Origin: Methylocystis hirsuta
GTDB lineage: Bacteria; Pseudomonadota; Alphaproteobacteria; Rhizobiales; Beijerinckiaceae
NCBI RefSeq assembly: GCF_003722355.1
Contig: NZ_QWDD01000001.1
Location: forward strand, 3,153,001 to 3,217,000
DNA length: 64,000 bases
Reading direction: 5' to 3'
In this document: piece by piece, positions 43,533-53,159 of the stretch
Numbering within the stretch: the first letter of the stretch is position 1
Layout of the letters: every line of letters begins with the position of its first letter
Notes under the pieces: model-generated
Seen by the model: only the letters and a program-made list of their open reading frames with translations
Database searches by the model: none
What the model was told of the DNA's origin: nothing
Made by a program: the position numbers and the translations under genes

Positions 43533-44744
43533 TTATCCCTCCAGGACGGACTCCTTCGCCGGATCCGCGGAACCAACGCGCTGCGGCGCCGCCTCTCGTG
43601 GCAGCCGATGGCGCGGCAAATAAAGACTGTTCGCGATCATCGTGGGCACGATCGCCGTCGCGATGATCGCGGCGACGAGCGTCGAATATTGGTTTTCGTC
43701 GATGATATTGTTTGACAGGCCGAAAAGCGCCGAAATCGTGCCGAATGTGAGGCCGGAGGCCATCAGCAGCGTCGTATACATGGCGTCCTTGTGCGGCGAC
43801 CCGAATCGGCGCGCCACGGGATAGACGCTGACGATCTTGGTCGCCATCTCGACGGCAAGAAAGGCGGCGACGCCAAGCGGCGCGGCGAGAACGGCCGGGA
43901 TGGAGACGAAGTATCCCGCCCGGATGAAATAGAAGGGCGTCAGCAGGCCGATGGTCACCGCCCGAATCTTGCGAATGAGCGCATGGTCGCGCCCGACGCA
44001 GCCAGCGAGCGCCATCCCGATGAGATAGGCTGGCAAGACGCCTTCGCTCCCGGCCCAGGTCGCGAGCGCGCCGAGCGCCATCAGCGCGAAGAAGAGGAAT
44101 TTTGTCTCGAATTCGGAGGGGCGCCCGCCGAACTTCGCAAAGATCACAGGCGTCGCCCGCGGCAATGCGACGAAGGCCGCGCCGACCGCTGCGACGAACA
44201 CGGCGGTCTTCCAGGTGAAGGGCGCGAAGACGAGGCCGAGCGTCACGACCGTGCCGAGATCGGTGATGAAACAGGCGGCGAGAATGGTCTTGCCGAAGTC
44301 GGTGCGGTTAAAGCCATATTCCATCATCACCGTATAGACGACGGCGACGGAGGTGGCGGCGAGCGCGATGCCGGCAAGCAGCGCCGGCGAACTCTCCCAA
44401 CCCAGCAGATAATAGGCGACCGCCCAGCAGCCGACGGCGGGCGCGAGGAAGCTCGCAGCGCCGACCGACGCAGCCTCCTTCCACTTCAGCTTAAAAACGT
44501 CGGGATCGAGTTCGGCGCCCGCGAGAAACGTCAGCGCGATGGCGCCAAGTCCGGCGAGCGTCTTGACCCAAGGCTCCTGGGCGCTGAAGATTTCGGCGCC
44601 GACAGTCGCGGCGAAAAGCGTCCGCGCGCACATGCCGACGATAATTTCGGTCAGCGCGGTCGAGATACGAAATCTCGCGGCGATCATCGCGGCGATGAGC
44701 GCGAGGCCGAGTATGAGCGCCACCTGAAACCAGATCCCTGTCAT
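43533..44744 (-). CDS. Cation:proton antiporter (CPA2/KefB-NapA type)
   Basis: 403 residues from ATG 44744, with GGGGAGAAGG upstream. About 12 membrane spans. The core includes ALTFLAGAELDPD, then AATSVAVVYTVMMEYG and ACFITDLGTVVTLG, which gives the conserved acidic residue of the ion site, and FYFIRAGYFVSIPA. There is no TrkA-N regulatory domain at the C-terminus, so this is the short form. It exchanges Na+ or K+ for protons at the inner membrane. Confidence 0.85.
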   Translation of the reverse strand: MTGIWFQVALILGLALIAAMIAARFRISTALTEIIVGMCARTLFAATVGAEIFSAQEPWVKTLAGLGAIALTFLAGAELDPDVFKLKWKEAASVGAASFLAPAVGCWAVAYYLLGWESSPALLAGIALAATSVAVVYTVMMEYGFNRTDFGKTILAACFITDLGTVVTLGLVFAPFTWKTAVFVAAVGAAFVALPRATPVIFAKFGGRPSEFETKFLFFALMALGALATWAGSEGVLPAYLIGMALAGCVGRDHALIRKIRAVTIGLLTPFYFIRAGYFVSIPAVLAAPLGVAAFLAVEMATKIVSVYPVARRFGSPHKDAMYTTLLMASGLTFGTISALFGLSNNIIDENQYSTLVAAIIATAIVPTMIANSLYLPRHRLPREAAPQRVGSADPAKESVLEG

Positions 44745-44950
44745 GCGCCTTCTCCCCTTCCAAGCGGCGGGTATGGCGCATAGCGCCCGCCTTTGACAAG
44801 TTTGCGGGGCTTTTTGCCAGACGCGCTTCGTGACAAATGCGCTTTTTTGAGTGATGACTCGCACGCGCAAATGAGAAAACGGATGAACCTGCGCTCTTCA
44901 AAAGCGCCGCAATCGGCCTGTCGGCCCTCGCGCCCGGCTGGAGCGCAACG

Positions 44951-46537
44951 GTGGTGACAGAGCAGACGCGAATGAAAGGCTGGCGATTCCTGCTGCTCAA
45001 CGTCGCGGCGGGCGCGGCGAACGTCGTCATGTTGTCGAATGTGCCGGGCTACACGGTGCTCGCGCCCTATGCCGCCGGAAGCCTCGAGGGCGTGACGCCG
45101 AGCTACGGCACATGGGCGACGACTGACCATATGGTTGGAATCGCGCTCGGCCTTCCATTGTCGCGGTGGCTCTCGGGCCGGCTTGGCGCCTATCGCGTGC
45201 TGGTCGGCGCCCTTGTCGCCTACGCGGCCGTTTCCCTGATGTGCGCGGCGAGCGAGACGATCTGGTTCTTCGCGCCGATGCGCTTTCTCCTCGGCCTCAT
45301 CGGCGGCGTCGCCCTTCCGCTCGCGCAATCGGTGACGCTTGCGCAATATCCGGATGATCAGCGCACGCTCGGCGTCGGCTTCTGGGGCGTCATGAGCATG
45401 GCGCCCTTCACCATCGGCGTTTTCATGGGCGGCTTCTGGGCCGAGTATTTCAACTGGCGCTGGCTGTTTTATTCCAATGTCCTGGTCGCCTTACCCGTGG
45501 CAGGCGTTGTCGCTGCGCTGTTCTATGGGAGCGGCTTTGAGCGCCGCATGACGCGCTTCGACACGATCGGCTTCATTCTGCTCGCGACGGTGCTGATCGG
45601 CGTGCAGACGATTCTCAACATGGGCAATGATTTCGACTGGTTCGCCTCGCCCGTGCTCGCATGGCTGCTTCTGGTCGTCCTGCTCGCTTTGCCGATGTTC
45701 ATCTTCTGGGAGTTCGGCGAGCGGCGGCCCGCGCTCGACCTACGGCTGTTTCTGCACCGCAATTTCGCGATCGCGACATTCTGTTCGCTGATCGGCTTTC
45801 TGATCATTCAGGGCCTGCTGTCGGTGTTCATCGTGCAGCTGCAGGTGCTGCTCGGCTATACGTCTTCGCTCGCCGGCATGGTCTATCTGGCCATGATTTT
45901 TCTCGCGATGGCCGCCGCCGCCGTTGTGCATGAGTTCACGAGAAACGTCGACGCGCGACTCATCATTTTCCTCAATTTCATCGGCCTCGCGGTGACATTC
46001 GTGTGGCTCGGCCACTACGACAAGAGCGCCTCTTTCGATAATGTCACGACGCCGATGTTCTTCTTCGGCTTCTCGCTCGCGATGTTCTTTGCGCCGCTCG
46101 CGACGCTCGCCATGACCGGACTCGCCGGCGAACGATTGATCCGCGCGGCGGAGGAGCTCGCGATGCTGCGCACGGTGTTCGGCGCCATGGGCATCACGCT
46201 GCTCGGCGTGCTCGTCTTCCGCCGCACGCCCTTCCATCAGCTCGACCTCGCCGATCATTTCGGCGGACGCCGCTTCGCTTCGCTCGACCTGTTCGCCTCG
46301 TTCCTCGAGCGTATGCAGGCGATGGGCATGTCGCCGAACGCGGCGCGCGGCCGGGCGGCGCAGCTCATCCGTCAGCAGGCGGGGATCCTGGCGCTCAACG
46401 ACGCGTTTCTGTTCGGCGCGATGACGTTCATCTTGCTGGCGGGCGTCATCTGGCTCGCCTACCCCAGTTACGCGTCCAAGAAGCGCCGACAGACGCTGAC
46501 CCGGCTTACGGCCGAGGAACTGATGGAGCAGCCGTAA
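44951..46537 (+). CDS. MFS transporter, DHA2 (EmrB/QacA-like) family
   Basis: 528 residues, about 14 membrane spans. GTG 44951 or 44954 after TGGAG, or ATG 44972, may start it. PSYGTWATTDHMVGIALGLPLS, MRFLLGLIGGVALPLAQSV and a large polar loop near the C-terminus fit DHA2 drug/proton antiporters. No membrane-fusion protein or regulator is adjacent, which is unusual for EmrAB-type pumps. The substrate is unknown. A polar C-terminal tail follows the last span. Confidence 0.85.
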   Translation: MVTEQTRMKGWRFLLLNVAAGAANVVMLSNVPGYTVLAPYAAGSLEGVTPSYGTWATTDHMVGIALGLPLSRWLSGRLGAYRVLVGALVAYAAVSLMCAASETIWFFAPMRFLLGLIGGVALPLAQSVTLAQYPDDQRTLGVGFWGVMSMAPFTIGVFMGGFWAEYFNWRWLFYSNVLVALPVAGVVAALFYGSGFERRMTRFDTIGFILLATVLIGVQTILNMGNDFDWFASPVLAWLLLVVLLALPMFIFWEFGERRPALDLRLFLHRNFAIATFCSLIGFLIIQGLLSVFIVQLQVLLGYTSSLAGMVYLAMIFLAMAAAAVVHEFTRNVDARLIIFLNFIGLAVTFVWLGHYDKSASFDNVTTPMFFFGFSLAMFFAPLATLAMTGLAGERLIRAAEELAMLRTVFGAMGITLLGVLVFRRTPFHQLDLADHFGGRRFASLDLFASFLERMQAMGMSPNAARGRAAQLIRQQAGILALNDAFLFGAMTFILLAGVIWLAYPSYASKKRRQTLTRLTAEELMEQP

Positions 46538-46554
46538 GATCCGGGCGCGGCTTC

Positions 46555-47064
46555 TTATGGAAAACGCTCCAGCGGCTGGTCGGCGCGAACGTAGAGCGGA
46601 TGGCGGGGCGCGCCGCGCTGCGTCCTGCCGAAACAGGCGAGACGCGCGCCCGATTCGTGAAACATCCGCAGCGCGCCGTCGATTTGATCTTGTCGGGCCA
46701 GCGCCCCCCACGCGCAGATGATGGGCGCCGACTGATCGAACGCTTGCGCCGCGAGGCCAACGAGCGTTTGCAAATTCTCCGGGCCGATCGGATCGCGCGC
46801 CGCCCAGAGCGCCTCGGGCGAGGGTGAGCGCAGCGCATAAAGATTGGCGACGATGAGTCCGCCGGCGCCTTCGCGCCGCGCGAAGCCGATGCAGCGGCGA
46901 ATCGTCGGATCGTCCTCTTTAGCGTCGGCCGTCGACGGATTGAGCATGACGAAGGGCAGCGGCGGCGCATCGCTCCATCTGCGCGTGAGGCTGTAACGAT
47001 AGGCGCCGCACTTCGAGATGACGGCGGCTCTTTCCATTTGGCGCGGGACGGCGAAGACAGGCAT
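46555..47064 (-). CDS. DUF1643 domain protein
   Basis: 169 residues from ATG 47064 with GAAGGG upstream; Met at 47037 is the alternative. FVMLNPSTADAKEDDPTIRRC is the DUF1643 hallmark, then ANLYALRSPSPEAL and ICAWGALARQDQ. Members occur singly across bacteria and phages with no known biochemistry. A longer frame runs into the antisense of tRNA-Val and is not used. Confidence 0.85.
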   Translation of the reverse strand: MPVFAVPRQMERAAVISKCGAYRYSLTRRWSDAPPLPFVMLNPSTADAKEDDPTIRRCIGFARREGAGGLIVANLYALRSPSPEALWAARDPIGPENLQTLVGLAAQAFDQSAPIICAWGALARQDQIDGALRMFHESGARLACFGRTQRGAPRHPLYVRADQPLERFP

Positions 47065-47133
47065 TGCGTCCGCCCTTCGATGGCCTTGTTCAGCGCCCGC
47101 TATCGGACGGAAGGCATTGGTTGCACGGCATGG

Positions 47134-47208
47134 TGGTGGGCGGCACAGGGATTGAACCTGTGACCCCTCCCGTGTGAAGGGAGTGCTCTCCCGCTGAGCT
47201 AGCCGCCC
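47134..47208 (-). tRNA. tRNA-Val(CAC), copy 1
   Basis: 75 nt on the minus strand starting GGGCGGCTAGCTCAG and ending CCCTGTGCCGCCCACCA, with encoded CCA. The acceptor stem GGGCGGC/GCCGCCC, the anticodon stem CTCCC..GGGAG with loop TTCACAC, and the T-arm CACAGGTTCAATCCCTGTG all fold. Anticodon CAC reads GUG. An identical copy lies at 48982-49056. Confidence 0.97.
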
Positions 47209-47689
47209 GTCGAAGAGCCCCCAAGAAGCAAAACGCCCTATCTTACAGCCAGTTACGCCAGACATCGCATAGATCGGACGCCCGAGAAACGCAATCCTCA
47301 GGCGTGAGTTTTCATGCTCCAATGGTCCTCGCTGTGACGCCAGTGTGACAGGCAGAGGCCGAGACGTGGACACCAGGACTGTTCGCGCTATTCGAGGAAA
47401 CGCAAGTGCTGCACATCGCGCATCGTGACCGGCTGCGCAGGGAGCTGGGCCACACGCAATAGCGCCTATGAGAATTGAAAACACTCGCTGACCGATGGTT
47501 TCACCACGCCGCGACCCCTTCAGGCAACTTTGCGAAGTGGTGGGGCGGGCCTGCGTTTACCGAAGGATACCTATGCGCCGGAGGGACCCGTTAAGCGGCG
47601 TAGTTCTTAGCGAAGCGGCGCGGTACGGTTCACCACCTGCGTCGCATGGGCAGCCTCAATCGCCCGTGCCAGGCTCAGGGGCCGTGTTC

Positions 47690-47968
47690 CTATATGGAAC
47701 GCCAGCTGCGTTTTGGAGAACTCGTTGGCGAAAAAGCACTCAGCCATCGGCGAACTACCCCGTTAGAGCCCTTTCTCATCCTTGGGTCTTCCTCGACAGT
47801 GGCCCCTAGCGACTCAGCTAGGGCCAGACGCAGCAGCAGTAGGGCCATCTGCTCAGGCAATGGTTCACGAGTAGCAGACTCGAACGACATCCGCAGCGCC
47901 ATGCCTATTTCTCGCTGGATCACCAACGAGGCTTGATCGTCGTCGTCGATTGGATTGGTCGGGATCAT
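47690..47968 (-). CDS. NepR-like small protein (possible anti-sigma factor)
   Basis: 92 residues from ATG 47968 with GCGGGAGGG upstream. The segment VIQREIGMALRMSFESATRE with PLPEQMALLLLRL resembles the NepR anti-sigma pattern (IG..LR..Y....EPVPD...LL..L). NepR sequesters the general stress sigma factor EcfG in alphaproteobacteria. The C-terminal 35 residues look unrelated and may be run-on. No ecfG or phyR is adjacent, so this would be an orphan carried by the relic element. Confidence 0.45.
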   Translation of the reverse strand: MIPTNPIDDDDQASLVIQREIGMALRMSFESATREPLPEQMALLLLRLALAESLGATVEEDPRMRKGSNGVVRRWLSAFSPTSSPKRSWRSI

Positions 47969-48230
47969 GTGACCGCCCTCCCGCTATCCAAACCAATTGA
48001 TTGCAGGATAGTTCCGGCCGTCTGATTGATTTGAAAAGTAGGGTCTCCGTTAATGAGGTGGGTTGAAGGTCAGCCTTCGCTCGCCCATGGAGATTGCGCG
48101 GCTTGCCCCATTAGCTCGGCGAGCCGGCGGACCTCTTCACACCAAGATGCTGCGCTGGGCTTCGCAGATAATCCGAGCTTGGCGTCAGAAAAGGCCCGCG
48201 ACAGTTTCTATGTCAACGCGAAGTCGCTCG

Positions 48231-48488
48231 CTATCTCCAGTGCACGCAGCGGAGCTGGCCCAAGCCGTGAGTCGAGCTAAAACGCCGAGTCCATTTTAGG
48301 CACCGCTTGCCCTCAGGTGGGTGATGCGCGGCGCCTGGCCTAAGTCTAGCCGCCTTCTGGACGAAGGACGTCGACCCAAAATCTTCCGGCGAGAGTGGAA
48401 TTGGCCCCGCCAACCCTGGCATAGCCGCAGCAACGACAAACGCTCCGCAAAGAGCCCCGAACAAGCCGGTCTTCAAACTCCTGCTCAT
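48231..48488 (-). CDS. Small secreted protein, possibly 3' decayed
   Basis: 85 residues from ATG 48488 with GGAGGAACAA, a strong ribosome site. A signal peptide (SLKTGLFGALCGAFVVAAAM) precedes PGLAGPIPLS. The rest is basic and lacks a recognisable pattern; the last 40 residues may be read in a shifted frame. Function unknown. Confidence 0.45.
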   Translation of the reverse strand: MSRSLKTGLFGALCGAFVVAAAMPGLAGPIPLSPEDFGSTSFVQKAARLRPGAAHHPPEGKRCLKWTRRFSSTHGLGQLRCVHWR

Positions 48489-48586
48489 TTGTTCCTCCAC
48501 AATTCAGGTCTTCACTGAAAAAAGGTAGATCGCCGCGGCTCTGTGTCTACCGCCCCGCCAGAGCGAATACGGCGCATCGTTTCTGA

Positions 48587-48878
48587 CTATCCGGTGCGGA
48601 AGCGTGCGTGTTCTCGTTCGGTTTCATCGACAAGCCCCGGACCATCGCGGGCCTGTCTTGGACAAGAATAGCGACTCAGCACGTCAGCTAACGTCAACTT
48701 CGAAGCTAGTGGGGGAGAGTCTGTGGAGACCGACTCGCCACGGTCAATCCGCCGCTCTTGTTCCCGCGCCCATTTCAGCGCGTCTTGTCTCAGGTGGAAC
48801 GTCTTCGAGACGTTCGGGTGCCCATCGCGCCTAACTTGAACCCGCCATTTCGACCCCGCGTTTGCGCAAAGTCGCCAT
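48587..48878 (-). pseudogene. Broken 5' part of a tyrosine-type site-specific integrase
   Basis: From ATG 48878 the reading is MATLRKRG, then, after removing one G from a run of four, SKWRVQVRRDGHPNVSKTFH followed by LRQDALKWAREQERRIDRG and LTLADVLSRY. This is the arm-binding N-terminus of phage-type integrases. As it stands the frame hits a stop after 15 codons, and further stops follow at about 48587. The catalytic domain is gone. Its place beside the 3' end of tRNA-Val(CAC) fits an integrase that used this tRNA as attachment site. Confidence 0.75.
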
Positions 48879-48981
48879 TCTGTCGCTCCGTCGGTGTGAC
48901 CAGGGCGTGACAGACTGAAAAGATGGGAGCGTGCTTGCTTTGGTGGTGGCCGAGAAAGTCCCTCGGTATCAGCGCCTTAGA

Positions 48982-49056
48982 TGGTGGGCGGCACAGGGAT
49001 TGAACCTGTGACCCCTCCCGTGTGAAGGGAGTGCTCTCCCGCTGAGCTAGCCGCCC
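48982..49056 (-). tRNA. tRNA-Val(CAC), copy 2
   Basis: 75 nt, identical to 47134-47208, same strand, with encoded CCA and anticodon CAC. Identity continues only about 3 bp beyond the 5' end, so the repeat is essentially the tRNA itself. Confidence 0.97.
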
Positions 49057-49188
49057 GTCGCCATCGGCGATCGATCCTCCTCGTGTAGGAGAGCCCGGCG
49101 GCCTCCGTCAAGATCGGAGATCGCCCTCCGGCGTCGAAGATGCCCTGCCCTCCGCCGAGGCTCAAGCCCGGGCGATGCGCCCGGCCGC

Positions 49189-49740
49189 TCACGGCGGGGT
49201 CCATTCCTTTGACAGAACACGCCGCACCATCGGCTCGAAGGTCGAGAGCGGCTCGTTCTTGTAGGCGGGATCGAAGGAAACTTCGTCATATTTGGCGCAG
49301 AACTCGACGGTCTGCGCATAGGCCGGGTCCGATTTGAATGTGTCGCGGGCGTTGGGATCGAGGCCAAGGTGCGCGGCGTAGAAATAGGTCTGGAACAGGC
49401 CGTGCTGCGCCAGCATCCAATAATTGTCGCGGCTGATGAAGGGCCTCAGGATCGCGGCGATCACCTCGCCATGGTTGAAAGGTCCAAGCGTTTCGCAAGC
49501 GTCATGCAGCAGCGCGACGACCACATATTCTTCGTCCTTGCCGTCGCGCAGCGCCCGCGTCGCCGATTGCAGACAGTGATCGTAGCGCGTGATGTTATAG
49601 GCCGTGTCCTTGCCAAGATCGCGCAGCAGTCCAAAGAGCCGGTCCGGCAGTTCCTTGAGCGTGTGCTCGTGAACCTGTTTGAGGATCTGAAAATCCTCGT
49701 CGGTGCCCTGGTCCATCCGCGTGAAGTGCATTTTCTCCAT
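49189..49740 (-). CDS. HD-domain protein
   Basis: 183 residues. The metal ligands expected for an HD fold are visible: YDHCLQSATRA, HDACETLGPFNHGEV with the HD pair and a further His, and LAQHGLFQTYFY. This His pattern is closer to the mixed-valent diiron HD oxygenases (PhnZ/inositol-oxygenase-like) than to simple phosphohydrolases, so either activity is possible. There is no signal peptide. It stands alone, with gph upstream in the same direction 63 bp away. Confidence 0.75.
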   Translation of the reverse strand: MEKMHFTRMDQGTDEDFQILKQVHEHTLKELPDRLFGLLRDLGKDTAYNITRYDHCLQSATRALRDGKDEEYVVVALLHDACETLGPFNHGEVIAAILRPFISRDNYWMLAQHGLFQTYFYAAHLGLDPNARDTFKSDPAYAQTVEFCAKYDEVSFDPAYKNEPLSTFEPMVRRVLSKEWTPP

Positions 49741-49803
49741 ATTGCGAACCTTTCCCGGAACTTGCGTGGCGCCGGCCTCGACGGCAAAGCGGGGCTCAAG
49801 AGC

Positions 49804-50508
49804 TCAAGACGCCTCAATCGCGCGTTGGAACAGCGCCTCCTCCAGCGAGGCGACCGCGTCCCACAGCTCGTCGAAATGCGAAATCACGCGATCGGGCGAA
49901 AACGCCGCGACCGGCGTGTCGGTATAGCCGAAATCCACCGCCACCGACGGCGTTCCGGCGGCGCGGGCGGTGTCGATGTCGGTCTTCGAATCCCCGACCA
50001 TCACCGCGCGCCTTGGATCGCCGTCCGCCGCCTCGACCGTCAGCCACAGCGTGCGCGGATCGGGCTTGTGCATGGGAAAGCTGCCGCGGCCGCAGATCGC
50101 CGCGAAGCGATCGGCCGCCGAGAGCTTTTCCAGCAGAAGCCGCGCCAGGCCCTCCGGTTTGTTGGTGCAGACGGCGAGGCGAAAGCCCGCGGCCTTGAAC
50201 CGGTCGAGCGCGGCGAGCGCGCCGGGAAACAGCATGCTCTCGTCGGCGATATGCGCCTCGTAGTAGACAAGAAAGTCGCGCACCAGCGCCTCCGTACGCT
50301 CCGGATCGAGCGCCGCGCCTTGATGGGCGAAGCCGCGCTCGATCAACGCCCGCGCGCCGGCGCCGACGAACGGCCGCCCGGTCTCGAGAGCGAGCGGCGT
50401 CAGTCCCTCGCGCATCAGCAACACATTGAGCGTGCCGATGAGATCATAGGCGGTGTCGGCCAATGTGCCGTCGAGGTCGAAAACGAGAACAGGGAAGCGG
50501 GCTGTCAT
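49804..50508 (-). CDS. gph: Phosphoglycolate phosphatase (HAD family)
   Basis: 234 residues from ATG 50508. HAD motif I FDLDGTLADTAYDL, motif II VCTNKP, motif III Lys in HKPDP, and motif IV GDSKTDIDTA are intact, with a helical cap after motif I. It most likely removes 2-phosphoglycolate made in DNA repair or by RuBisCO side reaction; other small phosphoesters are possible for this family. The ribosome site is weak. Confidence 0.88.
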   Translation of the reverse strand: MTARFPVLVFDLDGTLADTAYDLIGTLNVLLMREGLTPLALETGRPFVGAGARALIERGFAHQGAALDPERTEALVRDFLVYYEAHIADESMLFPGALAALDRFKAAGFRLAVCTNKPEGLARLLLEKLSAADRFAAICGRGSFPMHKPDPRTLWLTVEAADGDPRRAVMVGDSKTDIDTARAAGTPSVAVDFGYTDTPVAAFSPDRVISHFDELWDAVASLEEALFQRAIEAS

Positions 50509-50638
50509 AGCCCAGGGGGTACCCGCGCCGTCCCCCGGGATCAAGCTTCGTTGATTCGACAGGCGAATTTTGCCGTCTCCGCACGCGAGGGCTCTGCGTG
50601 TAGACTGCGCCGACCGATTCGCGACAGGGAGCGCAAAT

Positions 50639-51037
50639 ATGCGTGGAACGCGCCATTTCCATACGCGTCGACGTGCAGCTTTGACGGCCGGCGCGCTTGT
50701 CTTCGCCCTTTCCGGGGCGTCGATGGCGACGGCCGGAAATTACGAATTTCTGGCGGCGCCGCAGACGGATCTCAATCGCGTATTTCGCCTCGACCGCTCC
50801 AATGGCGAGGTCGGCGCCTGCCAATACGGCTTGAAGGAAAGCGCAGCGATCGGCGTGACGCTGTGCTATCCGCCTGGCGAAGGCGCGCGCGCCGGCGTTT
50901 TCAGCGAATATGCGCTGGTCGCTTCGCGTCATACCGGCGAGGGCGGCGTATTCCGCGTTGATCTGCGTTCCGGCATGATGTCGATCTGCTTCGTGCTGAA
51001 CGAAACATCGGTGGTCTGCACGCCGCCGGCCAAATGA
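50639..51037 (+). CDS. Small secreted protein, function unknown
   Basis: 132 residues from ATG 50639, preceded by CAGGGAGCG. The signal peptide has a twin-Arg-like start ([20 protein letters not shown]) and ends near ATAGN. The mature part ([44 protein letters not shown]) is beta-rich with four Cys. Its stop overlaps the rpiA start (ATGA), so the two are co-translated. No link in function is evident. Confidence 0.75.
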   Translation: MRGTRHFHTRRRAALTAGALVFALSGASMATAGNYEFLAAPQTDLNRVFRLDRSNGEVGACQYGLKESAAIGVTLCYPPGEGARAGVFSEYALVASRHTGEGGVFRVDLRSGMMSICFVLNETSVVCTPPAK

Positions 51038-51789
51038 GCGATCGACCTGGCGAAGCGAATGTCCGTATGAGCGCCTTTTCCGCCGAGGCAATGAAGCGCG
51101 CCGCCGCGCGCGCGGCGCTCGAGTCCGTAACGCATGGCATGCGGCTCGGGCTCGGCTCGGGATCGACGGCGGCGCATTTCGTCGATCTTCTCGGCGCCCG
51201 CGTCAGGGAGGGGCTGGAGGTCATTTGCGTGCCGACCTCCGAACGCACCCGCGCTCAGGCCGAAAGCCTCGGGATCTCGCTCTCCACGCTCGACGAGACG
51301 CCGCAACTCGATCTCACCGTCGACGGCGCCGACGAATTCGACGCGGCGCTTCGCCTGATCAAAGGCGGCGGCGGCGCGCTGCTGCGCGAAAAGATCGTCG
51401 CCGCCGCCTCGACGCGCATGTTCGTCATCGCCGACGCCACGAAGGAAGTAAGAACCCTCGGCGCCTTTCCCCTGCCGGTCGAAATCGATCGGTTCGGCGC
51501 GCGCTCCACCATGCTGCATATCGAACGGGTCGCGCGCGGTCTGGGACTCATCGGCCCGCTGACGATGCGCGACGCGGAGCCTGGCGAGCGCTTCATCACT
51601 GATGGGGGACATTACATCGTCGATTGCGCGTTCGGGGCCATCGACGATGCTGACGCCCTCGCTGCGCGGCTTTCGGCGATTCCCGGAGTCGTGGATCACG
51701 GACTGTTCATCGGACTCGCAACGGCGATCTTCATCGCCGGCGCCGAGGGCGTCCGCATCTTGGGAAACATATCGGGCGACCCCTTATGA
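51034..51789 (+). CDS. rpiA: Ribose-5-phosphate isomerase A
   Basis: 251 residues. [16 protein letters not shown] is the phosphate-binding loop, [12 protein letters not shown] and [14 protein letters not shown] hold the catalytic Asp, Glu and Lys. It interconverts ribose-5- and ribulose-5-phosphate. The start may also be Met at 51067. Flanked by ATGA overlaps on both sides, it is the centre of a three-gene operon with the secreted protein and gor. Confidence 0.95.
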   Translation: MSDRPGEANVRMSAFSAEAMKRAAARAALESVTHGMRLGLGSGSTAAHFVDLLGARVREGLEVICVPTSERTRAQAESLGISLSTLDETPQLDLTVDGADEFDAALRLIKGGGGALLREKIVAAASTRMFVIADATKEVRTLGAFPLPVEIDRFGARSTMLHIERVARGLGLIGPLTMRDAEPGERFITDGGHYIVDCAFGAIDDADALAARLSAIPGVVDHGLFIGLATAIFIAGAEGVRILGNISGDPL

Positions 51790-53159
51790 CCTTCGACTAT
51801 GACCTTATCGTCGTCGGCGCCGGATCCGGCGGCGTCCGTGCGGCGCGCGTCGCCGCAAGCCATGGCGCGAAAGTCGCGATCGCCGAGGAATTTCGCGTCG
51901 GCGGCACCTGCGTCATTCGCGGCTGCGTTCCCAAAAAACTTTACGTTCTCGCAAGCCGCTTCCACGATGATTTCCAGGACGCCGCCGGTTTCGGCTGGCG
52001 CGTCGGCGATGTGTCTTTTGACTGGCCGGCGCTCGTCGCCGCAAAGGAAAAGGAGATCACGCGCCTTTCAGACCTTTACGCTGAAACGCTCGCGAGTTCC
52101 GGCGTCGAGCTCATCCGCGCGCGCGCGACGCTCACCGATCCAAACGGCGTGCGTTTCTCCAACGGCCGCTCCGCCCGCGCCCGCTACATTCTCATCGCCA
52201 CCGGCGGCGCGCCGGTGCTCGCCCCGCATATTCCGGGCATCGAATTCGGCATATCTTCGAACGAGATTTTCGATCTGCCGAAGTTTCCGCAAAGGCTGCT
52301 GATCGTCGGGGCGGGATATATCGCCGTCGAATTCGCAAGCGTCTTCGCGCGGCTCGGCGCTAAAGTGCATCTCGCCTATCGCGCCGATCTGCCGCTGCGC
52401 GGCTTCGACGACGATCTGCGTTCGCGCCTCTGCGAAGCGCTCAAGACGGCTGGCGTCGCGCACCGGGCCGGCGCCCTGCCGACGCGCATTACGAAAAACG
52501 CTGACGTTCTGGCGGTCGAGATGAGCGACGGCGCGCCGCTTGAGGTCGACTGCCTGCTCATCGCCACCGGGCGCAGGCCGATGACGCAGAATCTCGGCCT
52601 GGAGGCGGCGGGCGTCGAGCTGCGCGAAAACGGCGCCGTCGCCGTCGACGAGCGCTCGCGCTCGAATGTCGAATCCATCTACGCCGTCGGCGACGTGACC
52701 GATCGGATCAATCTGACGCCTGTCGCCATTCGCGAGGGCCAATGTTTCGCCGACAGCGTCTTCGGCGCCACGCCGACGACGGTCGATTACGAATGCACGC
52801 CAAGCGCCGTCTTCACGACGCCCGAAATCGGGACGGTTGGACTGACCGAGGCCGAGGCGCTGGCGCAGCATGGCGCGATCGATATTTATGAGACGCAGTT
52901 TCGCCCCATGCGCGCGACTCTCTCCGGACGCGGCGAACGCGTTTATATGAAGCTGATCGTCCACGGCTCGAACGGACGCGTGCTGGGCGCGCATATTTTG
53001 GGTCCCGAGGCGGGGGAGATGGCGCAGCTCATCGCCGTCGCCTTGCGGATGGGCGCGACGAAGAACGATTTCGACGCGACGATGGCCGTGCATCCGACGA
53101 TGGCGGAAGAACTCGTGACAATGCGCGCGCCGTCACGGCTGCTGCGGCCTCAGATCTAA
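51786..53159 (+). CDS. gor: Glutathione-disulfide reductase
   Basis: 457 residues, class I pyridine nucleotide-disulfide oxidoreductase. FAD loop [17 protein letters not shown], redox-active [16 protein letters not shown](P)H loop [17 protein letters not shown] with downstream Arg ([15 protein letters not shown]) for NADPH, and C-terminal [11 protein letters not shown] with the catalytic His. It keeps glutathione reduced. NADPH supply would come from the pentose phosphate side, loosely matching the rpiA linkage. Confidence 0.95.
   Translation: MTFDYDLIVVGAGSGGVRAARVAASHGAKVAIAEEFRVGGTCVIRGCVPKKLYVLASRFHDDFQDAAGFGWRVGDVSFDWPALVAAKEKEITRLSDLYAETLASSGVELIRARATLTDPNGVRFSNGRSARARYILIATGGAPVLAPHIPGIEFGISSNEIFDLPKFPQRLLIVGAGYIAVEFASVFARLGAKVHLAYRADLPLRGFDDDLRSRLCEALKTAGVAHRAGALPTRITKNADVLAVEMSDGAPLEVDCLLIATGRRPMTQNLGLEAAGVELRENGAVAVDERSRSNVESIYAVGDVTDRINLTPVAIREGQCFADSVFGATPTTVDYECTPSAVFTTPEIGTVGLTEAEALAQHGAIDIYETQFRPMRATLSGRGERVYMKLIVHGSNGRVLGAHILGPEAGEMAQLIAVALRMGATKNDFDATMAVHPTMAEELVTMRAPSRLLRPQI

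Larger units (their letters stand above)
47209..48981. other. Decayed integrative element between two tRNA-Val copies
   Basis: About 1.77 kb whose composition and lack of long coding frames contrast with the neighbourhood. The identical 75-bp tRNA genes (about 78 bp including flanks) stand as direct repeats on either side, like attL and attR. A broken tyrosine-integrase start lies next to the right tRNA. A NepR-like gene and a small secreted protein gene with good ribosome sites survive. A short coding-like stretch on the minus strand at about 48070-48190 is cut by stops. The stretch 47209-47689 shows no gene. Confidence 0.65.

Noticed and set aside
47065..47484. N-terminal extension of the DUF1643 frame
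   Set aside because: It is the translation of tRNA-Val antisense and flanking DNA.
47495..47809. 104-codon plus-strand frame in the tRNA-flanked relic
   Set aside because: No ribosome site and no coherent pattern; the region looks decayed.
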